NCBI GenBank assembly: GCA_963783105.1
Contig: CAWAMI010000003.1
Location: 372,001 to 436,000 of the forward strand
Source of the DNA: JAVEDQ01 sp963783105
GTDB taxonomy: Bacteria; Actinomycetota; Actinomycetes; Frankiales; Frankiaceae
Direction: 5' to 3'
Length of the DNA stretch: 64,000 nucleotides
The position numbers and the translations under genes were made by a program. Positions 32,393 through 40,177 of the stretch are shown in pieces. Positions within the stretch are counted from its first letter, which is position 1. Each line of letters opens with the position of its first letter. The notes under the pieces are model-generated. The model had not been told where the DNA came from and ran no database searches. It saw nothing but the letters and a program-made list of their open reading frames with translations.

Positions 32393-32725
32393 TCAGGACG
32401 AGCCAGGGACCTCCATCTCCCCCAGCCGCGACCAGTCGTCCTGGGGCAGGGAGAAGTTGACGATCTTCGGCGTCTCGTTCAGGTGCTTCGGCAGGTCGTT
32501 CTGCGCCTGCTTGAAGTGATCGGAGTTCACGTGCGCGCCCGCGGCCGCGTCGTCGGCGAAGGCCTCGACCAGCACGTACTCGTTCGGGCTGTCGATGCTG
32601 CGGGACCACTCGAACCAGAGGCACCCCGGCTCCTTGCGGGTCGCCTCGGTGAACTCCGCCGTGATCTCGGGCCACTCCTCCGTGGACTCGGCCTTCACGG
32701 CGAACTTCGCGGTGATGAAGATCAT
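32393..32725 (-). CDS. Antibiotic biosynthesis monooxygenase (ABM) domain protein
   Basis: The ATG at 32725 behind GAGGAGACC gives 110 residues. The ABM dimeric alpha/beta-barrel fold is visible: MIFITAKFAVKAES, FTEATRKEPGCLWFEW, EYVLVEAFADDAAAGAHVNS, FKQAQNDLPKHL. These small proteins oxidise quinones or degrade haem, or are simple signalling-molecule enzymes. The start codon overlaps the stop of the upstream YjbR-like gene (ATGA at 32722-32725), so the two are translated together. Confidence 0.9.
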   Translation of the reverse strand: MIFITAKFAVKAESTEEWPEITAEFTEATRKEPGCLWFEWSRSIDSPNEYVLVEAFADDAAAGAHVNSDHFKQAQNDLPKHLNETPKIVNFSLPQDDWSRLGEMEVPGSS

Positions 32726-33129
32726 CGGTCTCCTCGGGGGTGCTTCGAGTCGGACAGGAACTGACGCTTCAGGCGTTCGGGTGCACGGGCCAGCCAGGCC
32801 TCGGCGGCGAGCTCCTCGACATCGTCCGGCTCGAGCCGCTCGAGCCGGACGAGTACCGCGGGATAGCCGTCGAAGTGCGAGGTCGCGAAGTAGACCTCGG
32901 GCTCGGAGGCGATCAGCGCCTCCTTCGCGCCGACATCCGGCACGCGGGCGCCGAGGATCGGGCCGGTCGGTGCCGCGTCGCCCAGCTCCTCCAGGTCCCG
33001 CTTGCGCAGCGGCCGTTCCCACAGGAAGGTCTTGTCCTTCACCTTCCAGGCGAGCGAGCCGTACGACGTCGACTCGGCGACCTCGGGCAGCGCGAGCGCC
33101 GCCCGGCGCACGTCGTCCCAGTCGGCCAC
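32722..33129 (-). CDS. MmcQ/YjbR-family DNA-binding protein
   Basis: I take the GTG at 33129 (VADWDDVRRAALALPEV), 135 residues; the ATG at 33168 is an alternative. The family pattern WDDVRRAALALPEVAESTSYG, LAWKVKDKTFLWERP, YFATSHFDGYPAVLVRL and LAEAWLARAP is clear. The fold (CyaY-like) is shared with predicted DNA-binding proteins of unknown role. It is translationally coupled to the monooxygenase gene by a 4-bp overlap. Confidence 0.9.
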   Translation of the reverse strand: MADWDDVRRAALALPEVAESTSYGSLAWKVKDKTFLWERPLRKRDLEELGDAAPTGPILGARVPDVGAKEALIASEPEVYFATSHFDGYPAVLVRLERLEPDDVEELAAEAWLARAPERLKRQFLSDSKHPRGDR

Positions 33130-33175
33130 GGCAGAACCGTAGCGTGGCCGCCTCGACGAGGACGGCACCGGCCTG

Positions 33176-34075
33176 TCAGGCGGCCCGGATGGTCCCGGCC
33201 AGGTGCGGCGTGTCCTTCGACAGCCCGCGGATGGTGAACGCGTCGCCGCCCTCGTACGAGAACGTCGTGAACGCGACCTTCGACGGCAGCAGCAGCGGCT
33301 TGAGGAAGCGGACGTCGGTCGTGTACGCCTCGGGCAGCCGGCCCTCGAACCCGGCCATGGCCTTGGCGTGCGACCACATGCCGTGCCCGATGTGGCGCGG
33401 AAAACCGAAGGCCTTCGCGGTCCACGGGTGCAGGTGGATCGGGTTCACGTCGCCGGACACCGCGCCGTAGCGTCGGCCGATGTCGCTCGGCACCGACCAG
33501 ACGATCGACGACGCGCCCTCGGGCGGCGCCAGGTCCATCGGGACCGAGTCCCCCGGCAGCGACGAGGGCAGGTCCGCGGCGACGTGCTCCTCCGACGGCT
33601 TGCCGGGCCGCAGGTAGCTGCTCTCCCCCGTCCACACGAGCTCGTCGCCGACGCGCGCCTCGGCGAGCACGTCGAAGATCATGCCCTTCTTGTGCGTCCG
33701 GAGCCGATCGGTCCGCACGGCGAACGACAGCGTCTCGTCGACGGTCACCGGCCGGTGCAGCGTCATCCGGTTCGCCAGATGCACGAGGCCGACGATCGGG
33801 TACGGGAACGAGCCGTCGGTCATCAGCTGCATCGACATCGGGAACGCGAGGATGTGCAGGTAGGTGATCGGCAGGCTGTCGGTCAACCGCAGCCCGCACA
33901 CCCGGTCGTACTCGGCGAGTTCCTTCGCGTCGGGCGTGTACTCGGGCAGCGTGACCTCGAGGTCGGGCAGCCCGGCAGGCGTCGCTCCCCCGGCCCAGCT
34001 GGGCAGGCCCGGAATCAGCGACGTCGCGTAGAGCCGGGGCAGGCTCGGCGGCGCGGACAGTTCCTTGGTGGCCAT
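33176..34075 (-). CDS. htdX: MaoC-like 3-hydroxyacyl-thioester dehydratase
   Basis: The ATG at 34075 (MATKELSAPPSLPRL) gives 299 residues; a GTG at 34087 would overlap fabG4 by 8 bp. The protein is a double hotdog: an N-terminal hotdog (about 60-130) and a C-terminal MaoC domain with the hydratase-2 pattern YGAVSGDVNPIHLHP, including the Asp/His pair. It hydrates or dehydrates 3-hydroxyacyl-CoA/ACP. Position next to fabG4 and fadA2 matches M. tuberculosis Rv0241c (HtdX). The symbol rests on this synteny. Confidence 0.85.
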   Translation of the reverse strand: MATKELSAPPSLPRLYATSLIPGLPSWAGGATPAGLPDLEVTLPEYTPDAKELAEYDRVCGLRLTDSLPITYLHILAFPMSMQLMTDGSFPYPIVGLVHLANRMTLHRPVTVDETLSFAVRTDRLRTHKKGMIFDVLAEARVGDELVWTGESSYLRPGKPSEEHVAADLPSSLPGDSVPMDLAPPEGASSIVWSVPSDIGRRYGAVSGDVNPIHLHPWTAKAFGFPRHIGHGMWSHAKAMAGFEGRLPEAYTTDVRFLKPLLLPSKVAFTTFSYEGGDAFTIRGLSKDTPHLAGTIRAA

Positions 34076-34079
34076 CGGA

Positions 34080-35537
34080 TCAGGCACCGATCAGCGCCTG
34101 GCCGCACACGCGGACCAGGTTGCCGTTGACGCCACCGGAGGCCGGGCCGGCGAGCCAGGCGATGGTCTCGGCGACGTCCACCGGCTGCCCGCCCTGCAGC
34201 ATGCTGTTGAGCCGCCGACCGCCCTCGCGGACGAACAGCGGCATCGCGGCGGTCATGTCGGTCTCGATGAAGCCCGGCGCGACCGCGTTGATGGTGCCGC
34301 CGCGCTTGGCGAGCTCCGGGGCGTACGCGTCGACGAGGCCGACGACGCCGGCCTTGCTGGTCGCGTAGTTCGTCTGGCCGCGGTTGCCGGCGATGCCGGA
34401 CACGGACGAGACGGAGACGATGCGCCCGCCGTCCTTGAGCACCGCTGTTTTGCCCGAGACGCTCGGATCGTGGCCAAGGAGCACATCGTTGATGCGCTCC
34501 TGGCTCGAGAGGTTGATGTCCAGCACCATGTCCCACTTGCTCTCGTCCATGCGGGCGATCGTCTTGTCGCGGGTGACGCCGGCGTTGTGCACGACGATGT
34601 CGACGCCGCCGAAGCGGGAGGTCAGGTACTCGGCGAGGGTGCGCGGCGCCTCGGGCGAGGTGATGTCGAGCTGCAGCGCGAGGCCGCCGATCCTGTTCGC
34701 CACCTTGGACAGCGCCTCGCCGGCGGCGGGGATGTCGAGGGCGACGACGGTGGCGCCGTCCCTCGCCATCGTCGAGGCGATGGCCGCACCGATGCCCCGG
34801 GCGGCGCCGGTGACGAGCGCGACCTTGCCGGCCAGCGGCTGGTCCCAGTCGCTCGGCTCGGTGACCGTCGCCGCGTTGCCGACCTCCTTCACGGCCTTCG
34901 CGGCCTTGGCCTTGACCTGCGCCTGACCGGGCGCGCTGCCGGGCAGTCCGACCCGGACGACCTGGGCCGAGACGTAGGCCGAGCGGGAGGAGAGGAAGAA
35001 GCGCAGGGTCGACTCGATCGCACCCTCGGCACCCTCACGGACGTAGACGAGGTTCGCCGTCGAGCCCTTGCCGAACTCCTTGCCGACGCTGCGGGTGAAG
35101 CCCTCGAGCGCCCGCTGCGCGATGCGCTGCGAGGCGTCGCTGCAGTCCTCGGGCGGGGTGCCGAGCACGATCACGCGGCCGCTCGGGGCGATGCTGCGGG
35201 CCACCGGGTGGAAGAAGTCGTACAGCTCCCGCAGCTTGGCGCTGCTGGAGATGCCGCTGGCGTCGAAGACGAAGGCCGCGTGCTGCTCCGGCTTGCTGTC
35301 CCCCTCACCGTCGCCGGCCGGCACCTCGGTGCGGACGTCGGCGCCGAGCCCCTTGAGCAGGGAGACGACGGAGTCGAGCAGGCGACCGCCGGGCGCTCCG
35401 CCGACCAGGACGGGGCCGCTGACGACCGGCTGACCGACCTCGTAGCGCGCGAGCTTCGGCGGCTGGGGCAGGCCGGCCTGCTTGGCCAGCAGCCCGCCTG
35501 GACCGGACAGGACGAAGGACTGGTAACGGTCACTCAT
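34080..35537 (-). CDS. fabG4: High-molecular-weight 3-oxoacyl-ACP reductase
   Basis: A 485-residue protein, twice the usual FabG length. Residues 1-220 are the non-catalytic flavodoxin-like domain of HMwFabG; the short-chain dehydrogenase begins near 235. The cofactor loop TGAARGIG is at 243-250, HNAGVTRDKT near 318-326, and the catalytic Ser378, Tyr391 and Lys395 are in SVSSVSGIAG and NYATSKAG. This matches M. tuberculosis FabG4 (Rv0242c), an NADH-preferring reductase. It overlaps or abuts htdX and follows fadA2 by 13 bp, forming a three-gene unit. Confidence 0.93.
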   Translation of the reverse strand: MSDRYQSFVLSGPGGLLAKQAGLPQPPKLARYEVGQPVVSGPVLVGGAPGGRLLDSVVSLLKGLGADVRTEVPAGDGEGDSKPEQHAAFVFDASGISSSAKLRELYDFFHPVARSIAPSGRVIVLGTPPEDCSDASQRIAQRALEGFTRSVGKEFGKGSTANLVYVREGAEGAIESTLRFFLSSRSAYVSAQVVRVGLPGSAPGQAQVKAKAAKAVKEVGNAATVTEPSDWDQPLAGKVALVTGAARGIGAAIASTMARDGATVVALDIPAAGEALSKVANRIGGLALQLDITSPEAPRTLAEYLTSRFGGVDIVVHNAGVTRDKTIARMDESKWDMVLDINLSSQERINDVLLGHDPSVSGKTAVLKDGGRIVSVSSVSGIAGNRGQTNYATSKAGVVGLVDAYAPELAKRGGTINAVAPGFIETDMTAAMPLFVREGGRRLNSMLQGGQPVDVAETIAWLAGPASGGVNGNLVRVCGQALIGA

Positions 35538-35550
35538 TCGCGTTCGACTC

Positions 35551-36834
35551 CTACTTCTCGAGGATGGCGGTCAGGCCGTTGCCACCGGCGGCGCAGACCG
35601 AGATCAGCGCCCGCCCGGAGCCCTTCTCGTTCAGCAGCTTCGCGGCGGTCGCGACGATGCGCGCGCCGGTCGCGGCGAACGGGTGGCCGGTGGCCAGCGA
35701 CGAGCCGTTGACGTTGAGCTTCGCCCGGTCGATCGAGCCCAGCGGGCCGTCGAGGCCCAGCTTCTCCTTGCAGAACGCCGGGTCCTCCCAGGCGGTGAGC
35801 GTGGCGAGGACCTGCGAGGCGAAGGCTTCGTGGATCTCGTAGAAGTCGAAGTCCTGCAGCGTCAGCCCGGCCTTGGCGAGCATCTGCGGCACCGCGTACG
35901 TCGGGGCCATCAGCAGGCCCTCGCCGCCGTGGATGTAGTCGACGCCGGTGGCCTGCGCGTGCGTCAGGTACGCGAGCACCGGCAGGCTGCGCTCGGCCGC
36001 CCACTGCTCGCTGCCGAGCAGCACGGTGGCCGCGCCGTCGGTCAGCGGCGTGGAGTTGCCGGCCGTCATCGTCCGGTTCTCGCCCTTGCCGAACACCGGC
36101 GAGAGCTTGGCCAGCCCCTCGGCGGTGGCGTCGGGCCGCAGGTTGGAGTCCTTCTGCAGGCCGAGGTACGGGGTGATCAGGTCGGCGAAGAAGCCGCGGT
36201 CGTAGGCGGCGGCGAGCCGCTGGTGGCTGGTGGCGGCGAGTTCGTCCTGCGCCTCGCGGCTGATGCCCCACTGGTCCGCGGTGATCGCGGCGTGCTCGCC
36301 CATCGACAGCCCGGTGCGCGGCTCTTCGTTCTGCGGCATCTCCGGCACGATCTGGTTCGGCCGGATGGAGCCGAGCAGCTTCAGTCGGTCCTGCCACGAC
36401 TTGGCGGCGTTGGCCTTCACGAGGATGCGCCGCAGATCGTCGTTGACCGCCAGGGGCGCGTCGCTCGTGGTGTCGACGCCGCCGGCGATCCCGGACTCGA
36501 CCTGACCGAGCATGATCTTGTTGGCCACGAGGACGGTCGCCTCGAGGCTGGTCGCACAGGCCTGCTGGACGTCGTAGGCCGGGCTGCTGGATGCCAGCGG
36601 GCTGCCGAGCACGGCCTCACGGGTGAGGTTGAAGTCGCGGCTGTGCTTGAGCACGGCTCCGGCGACGACCTCACCGACCTGCACGCCCTTCAGGCCGAAC
36701 CGGCTCACCAGGCCGTCGAGTGCGGCGGTCAGCATGTCCTGGTTGCTGGCCTCGGAATACTGCTTGTTGGAGCGGGCGAACGGGATGCGGTTGCCACCGA
36801 GAATGGCGGCGCGGCGCGGGCTGGGCGTCGACAA
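35551..36834 (-). CDS. fadA2: Acetyl-CoA acetyltransferase (thiolase)
   Basis: A 427-residue thiolase beginning MSTPSPRRAAILGGNRIPF. The nucleophile Cys93 is in QQACATSLEAT, the catalytic His is in GHPFAATGAR near 385, and the second active Cys is in SVCAAGGNGLTA at the C-terminus. It heads the unit fadA2-fabG4-htdX, which contains thiolase, ketoreductase and dehydratase and can lengthen or shorten acyl chains by reversed beta-oxidation steps. In M. tuberculosis the fadA2 gene (Rv0243) points away from fabG4, unlike here. A TetR gene is divergent upstream. Confidence 0.93.
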   Translation of the reverse strand: MSTPSPRRAAILGGNRIPFARSNKQYSEASNQDMLTAALDGLVSRFGLKGVQVGEVVAGAVLKHSRDFNLTREAVLGSPLASSSPAYDVQQACATSLEATVLVANKIMLGQVESGIAGGVDTTSDAPLAVNDDLRRILVKANAAKSWQDRLKLLGSIRPNQIVPEMPQNEEPRTGLSMGEHAAITADQWGISREAQDELAATSHQRLAAAYDRGFFADLITPYLGLQKDSNLRPDATAEGLAKLSPVFGKGENRTMTAGNSTPLTDGAATVLLGSEQWAAERSLPVLAYLTHAQATGVDYIHGGEGLLMAPTYAVPQMLAKAGLTLQDFDFYEIHEAFASQVLATLTAWEDPAFCKEKLGLDGPLGSIDRAKLNVNGSSLATGHPFAATGARIVATAAKLLNEKGSGRALISVCAAGGNGLTAILEK

Positions 36835-36886
36835 GACGAATCTCCTCAGCGTTGCGGGCGGGACGCGGACCAGGGCCCGCTCCTTG

Positions 36887-36901
36887 TTGAACTGCGTTCA
36901 A
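36887..36901. promoter_or_regulatory. Palindrome TTGAAC-TGC-GTTCAA
   Basis: A perfect 6-bp-arm palindrome with a 3-nt centre between fadA2 and the divergent TetR gene, 53 bp upstream of fadA2. It looks like a TetR-family operator (AAC/GTT core). Confidence 0.55.
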
Positions 36902-36908
36902 GACAACC

Positions 36909-36921
36909 TAGGTAATACCTA
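36909..36921. promoter_or_regulatory. Palindrome TAGGTA-A-TACCTA
   Basis: A perfect 13-bp palindrome 8 bp beyond the first one, in the AT-richest part of the fadA2/TetR intergenic region. It overlaps a likely promoter (TAATACCT on the plus strand) and may be a second site. Confidence 0.5.
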
Positions 36922-36993
36922 CCCAGGCGACAATGACGGGTAGCTGTGGCACCTGTCACCCGTAGTCCCCGTGCAGGCGCTAACGTCCGAACG

Positions 36994-37596
36994 GTGACCC
37001 GTCCCGTCCGCCGCCTGGAGAACGACGAGCGGCGTTCCCAGCTGCTGGCCGTGGGCCTCGAGTTGTTCAGCACGACGTCGTTCGACAGTGTCTCGATCGA
37101 CGAGATCGCCGCCCGGGCCGGGATGAGCCGGGGGCTTCTGTACCACTACTTCTCCAGCAAGCGCGTGTTCTACGTCGAGGTCGTCCGCCTCGCCGCGCGG
37201 AATCTGCTCGACCGCCTCGGTGGCACCCCGCAGAGCTCGCCGGGCGACCGGCTGCGCACCGACCTGTCGGCCTACCTGTCCTTCGTGACCGAGCACCGCG
37301 CGGGCTTCGAGACCCTGCTGCGCGGGGGCATCGGGAGCGACCCGGAGGTGCAGCAGGTGCTCGACGAGACGCGCTCGGCCATCGTCGGGCAGGTCCTCGC
37401 GGGCCTCGGGATGGACCGGCCGGCGCCGTCGCTGGAGGTCGCCCTGTACGGCTGGGTCGGCTTCGTCGAGAGCGCCAGCCTGCGCTGGCTCATCGTGCCG
37501 GACGAGGGCGCCCCGACGGCCGACGAGCTCGTCGACCTGTTCTCGCGCCTGCTCGTGACGACGCTGGACGCGACCGGCGAACCGGCGCGCGCCTGA
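36994..37596 (+). CDS. TetR/AcrR-family regulator of fatty-acid genes
   Basis: The GTG at 36994 (VTRPVRRLENDERRSQ) gives 200 residues. The TetR domain is complete: RRSQLLAVGLELFSTTSFDS, VSIDEIAARAGMSRGLLYHYF, SSKRVFYVEVVR. The C-terminal domain belongs to the large group with Trp/Leu-rich dimer helices. It is divergent from fadA2-fabG4-htdX, with two palindromes between, and so is a likely repressor of those genes. It converges on the RDD/DUF6114 gene with only 2 bp between stops. Confidence 0.9.
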   Translation: MTRPVRRLENDERRSQLLAVGLELFSTTSFDSVSIDEIAARAGMSRGLLYHYFSSKRVFYVEVVRLAARNLLDRLGGTPQSSPGDRLRTDLSAYLSFVTEHRAGFETLLRGGIGSDPEVQQVLDETRSAIVGQVLAGLGMDRPAPSLEVALYGWVGFVESASLRWLIVPDEGAPTADELVDLFSRLLVTTLDATGEPARA

Positions 37597-37598
37597 GC

Positions 37599-38672
37599 TC
37601 ACACGGGCTGGGCGCCGCCACGCGAGCGGGCGCCCGGGGCGCCGGAGGTGCGGGCCGGACCGGCGTCGGAGGCGCGGGCGGCGCGCTTCGCTGGTCGTGC
37701 CACCGCCGGACCGAGCACGACGCGCTGCGCCACGACGCGGGTGCGCAACAGGAGGTCGTGCGGCAGCCGGCGTCGACCCAGCGCCAGCAGGATGCCGACG
37801 GCGAGCGGCACGGCGACGACGCCGAGCAGCATGACGTCCACCTCGCCGTCGCGCCCGAACAGCAGGTCGAAGCCCCTCGAGGCGATCCAGGCCACCGCGG
37901 TGAGCACGAGCAGCAGGCCGACCTCGCGGAGGAACGCGATGCGGAACGGCGGCGGCGCCGCGGAGCGGACGTCCTCGACGCGCAGCCCCGCGAGCAGCTT
38001 GCCGGGCGTCCAGCCGAACTGGGAGCTGCACCAGCCCCGCAGCAGGGCCCAGACGGTCAGCGGCAGGACGTAGAGGATCGGGTTCGATTTCCCGACGGCG
38101 TCGTCGGCCAGTCCGCGCAGGAACCACGACGCGGCCAGCAGCAGCACCAGGTCGACGACGAAGGCACCGAGACGAGTCCAGGCCGGGGCCGGGACGACGC
38201 GCAGCACCGCCCGCGCGGGTGGCAGGCTCCACGCGGCGATCAGCCCGCCGCCGCCCACGCTCAGGAACGCGCCGATGATCAGACCGCCCAGACCGATCGG
38301 GAACGAGACGACCCCCGCCACCACGATCGCGGCCCCGAGGAACGGCGAGGCGTGCGGGGCGGAGATCGCGGTCAGCGCCAACGCACAGATGATCAGGCCG
38401 ATCACCTGCCCACGCTCGGCCACCCCGAAGTTGAAGTAGCCCTGCGAGACGGTCATCCCGACCAGGACGATCAGGCCACCGCCGAGGAAGGCCAGGATCG
38501 AGCCGCGCCACGGCCGGGTGGTGTCGCTGAGCATGCTGCGCTTGATCGGCCGCGTCTCGCCCTTCGGGGGCGTGACCCGGGCGAGCACCCACCGCCCGAC
38601 CGCCTGCGCCCGGCCCGTCAGCTCCGACGAGCCGGCGCTTGACGTGCCGGACACGCTTACTGGGCCAGACAT
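37599..38672 (-). CDS. DUF6114-RDD fusion membrane protein
   Basis: A 357-residue protein. Residues about 50-150 have four hydrophobic segments starting with RPWRGSILAFLGGGLIVLVG, matching DUF6114 proteins. From about 165 an RDD-type domain follows: WTRLGAFVVDLVLLLAASWF, VWALLRGWCSSQFGWTPGKLLAGLRV (split here: FGWTPGKLLAGLRV), with the Arg and two Asp-like positions of that family. The C-terminus is a basic Ala/Pro/Gly tail. It starts inside the end of the upstream DUF6230 gene (16-bp overlap), so the two are co-translated. In relatives DUF6114 and DUF6230 are separate neighbours; the added RDD domain is unusual to me. Confidence 0.8.
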   Translation of the reverse strand: MSGPVSVSGTSSAGSSELTGRAQAVGRWVLARVTPPKGETRPIKRSMLSDTTRPWRGSILAFLGGGLIVLVGMTVSQGYFNFGVAERGQVIGLIICALALTAISAPHASPFLGAAIVVAGVVSFPIGLGGLIIGAFLSVGGGGLIAAWSLPPARAVLRVVPAPAWTRLGAFVVDLVLLLAASWFLRGLADDAVGKSNPILYVLPLTVWALLRGWCSSQFGWTPGKLLAGLRVEDVRSAAPPPFRIAFLREVGLLLVLTAVAWIASRGFDLLFGRDGEVDVMLLGVVAVPLAVGILLALGRRRLPHDLLLRTRVVAQRVVLGPAVARPAKRAARASDAGPARTSGAPGARSRGGAQPV

Positions 38673-39247
38673 CCGGGGAACAGGCCGGGGTCGACGTCGC
38701 CCTTCCCGAGATCGATGTTCAACGACTGCGAGCTGATCGACGTCGCGGACATCCGGACGATGGCCAGCCGCGCATCGTTGAGCGTGCCGTCACCGGCGGA
38801 GAGGTTCAGCCCCGCGGGACCGCCGTCGGTGTTCACCTGGAGCTGCTTCATGGTCGACTGCCCCGCGCAGATCTTGCGGGTGCCGATCGTCAGGCCCTCG
38901 CCCTCGACCGGTCCGCCCATGTTGAGCTTGATGCGGTACTGCCCCGCGCCCGGGACGACCTCGTCGAGGTCGAACGACTTCTCCATGGTGACGCCGCGCG
39001 CGGCGGTCATCTGCCCGACGTTCGCCGTGCCGGCGAGCGGCCCGCTGCCCTGATCGGGCGTCGTCTTGCCGGCGCCCGCCAGCGCGAACTCCTTGGTGTT
39101 CATGGTCTTCGCCGACATCTGGATCTCGCCGACGTTGCCGATCTGCGCCGGGAAGGCGACACCGCCGAAGACGAACATGACCAACATCAGGGCCAGTAGG
39201 GCACTGCCGAACCCTGCCGCTACGCGGAAGCGGATCGCGCTCGTCAT
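38657..39247 (-). CDS. DUF6230 family membrane-anchored protein
   Basis: The ATG at 39247 after AGAGAGGAC gives 196 residues. One N-terminal membrane helix (FGSALLALMLVMFVFGGVA, near 13-31) is followed by an extracellular domain with the DUF6230 pattern: AQIGNVGEIQMSAKTMN, QLQVNTDGGPAGLNLSAG, SLNIDLGKGDVDPGLFPGC. It is paired with the DUF6114 protein as in streptomycetes. Its role is unknown; a secreted-domain and polytopic-membrane partner arrangement suggests an export or envelope complex, which is inference. Confidence 0.85.
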   Translation of the reverse strand: MTSAIRFRVAAGFGSALLALMLVMFVFGGVAFPAQIGNVGEIQMSAKTMNTKEFALAGAGKTTPDQGSGPLAGTANVGQMTAARGVTMEKSFDLDEVVPGAGQYRIKLNMGGPVEGEGLTIGTRKICAGQSTMKQLQVNTDGGPAGLNLSAGDGTLNDARLAIVRMSATSISSQSLNIDLGKGDVDPGLFPGCLAQ

Positions 39248-39628
39248 CGGAGTCCTCTCTGCCGGGCTGATGGACGTGGGGAAGGCCCGGACGCGGTCAC
39301 AGTAGGGCTCCCACTCCCTCGGTCGACCCTGACACGCCGTGACCACGGGCGGTGTGACGTATCCGGCGGGAACGCCTTCGGGGAACGACGTCGATCGTTG
39401 CGCCGAGACGGGTTGCGGGCGCGTTTGCGCAGGTCGGGACCGCTGGGACGGGAGCCACAGTGATCATTGTCCGGGAGGCGACGCCGGTCGGCCAGTCGCG
39501 TGACCGTGCGTCACCGGGCGTGCACGGACAGGGCGCCGGCGGCGAAAGGGGCGCACACCCGACCAGGCGTGCCCCTCGTCCGGCACCTGCTCCATCCCTC
39601 CACACCTGATCAAGCGTGCCCGGGTACG
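39248..39628. other. 380-bp intergenic region, nothing supported
   Basis: This gap holds the promoter region of the DUF6230 gene and the 3' region of the transhydrogenase unit. I see only short imperfect stems (for example GTGAC/GTCAC near 39489-39503) and scattered GCGTGC words. No membrane-domain remnant of a transhydrogenase is visible in any frame. Confidence 0.6.
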
Positions 39629-40177
39629 TCAGCGCTCATGCAGGGCGGCGGCCAGGGCTGTGAGGATGGTCCGGGCGTCGCCCAGGAGCACCGTCGTCCG
39701 GTCGTCGTGCAGCAACGGGTTGTCGACGCCGGCGAAGCCCGGGCGCACGCTGCGCTCGAGGACCACGACGCGTCGAGCGGCCGCGACGTCGAGGATCGGC
39801 AGACCGGACAGCGGGGAGCCGAGCTCGCGCGCCGCCGGGTTCACGATGTCGTTCGCGCCGATCACCAGCGCGACGTCGGTGTCCGGCAGGTTCTGGTTGG
39901 CCCGGTCGAGGTCCTCGAGGCGTGTGTGCGGAACGCCGGCCTCGTCGAGCAGCACGCTCAGGTGCCCCGGGAAACGCCCGGCGACCGGGTGGACCGCGTA
40001 CGCGACCTCGACCCCGCGCTCGGCCAGCAGTCCGCCCAGCACCGCCAGCCCGTGCTGAGCCTGCGCGGCGGCCAGGCCGAAGCCGGGAACGACCACGACG
40101 CGTCGGCAGGTCGCGAGCAGATCGGCTACACCCTCGACAGCGCCGGCAGCGTCAACACCTTTCTCGCGCGGGGGCAC
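39629..40177 (-). CDS. NADP(H)-binding domain III of proton-translocating transhydrogenase (PntB C-terminus)
   Basis: The GTG at 40177 (VPPREKGVDAAGAVEG) gives 182 residues that match only the C-terminal third of PntB. The NADP loop is VVVVPGFGLAAAQAQH, then HPVAGRFPGHLSVLLDEA, VIGANDIVNPAAR (with the key Asp) and VLERSVRPGFAGVDNPLL, where the usual Tyr is Phe. No membrane segment precedes it: upstream in this frame the translation is an Arg/Gly shadow of the domain I gene. It overlaps the end of the domain I gene by 52 bp in another frame. No strong SD stands before the GTG, so coupled translation or frameshifting is likely. Confidence 0.88.
   Translation of the reverse strand: MPPREKGVDAAGAVEGVADLLATCRRVVVVPGFGLAAAQAQHGLAVLGGLLAERGVEVAYAVHPVAGRFPGHLSVLLDEAGVPHTRLEDLDRANQNLPDTDVALVIGANDIVNPAARELGSPLSGLPILDVAAARRVVVLERSVRPGFAGVDNPLLHDDRTTVLLGDARTILTALAAALHER

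Noticed and set aside
30846..32675. A 609-codon frame containing DinB
   Set aside because: Upstream of the GTG at 32180 the translation loses family character and crosses the inverted repeat at 32281-32365.
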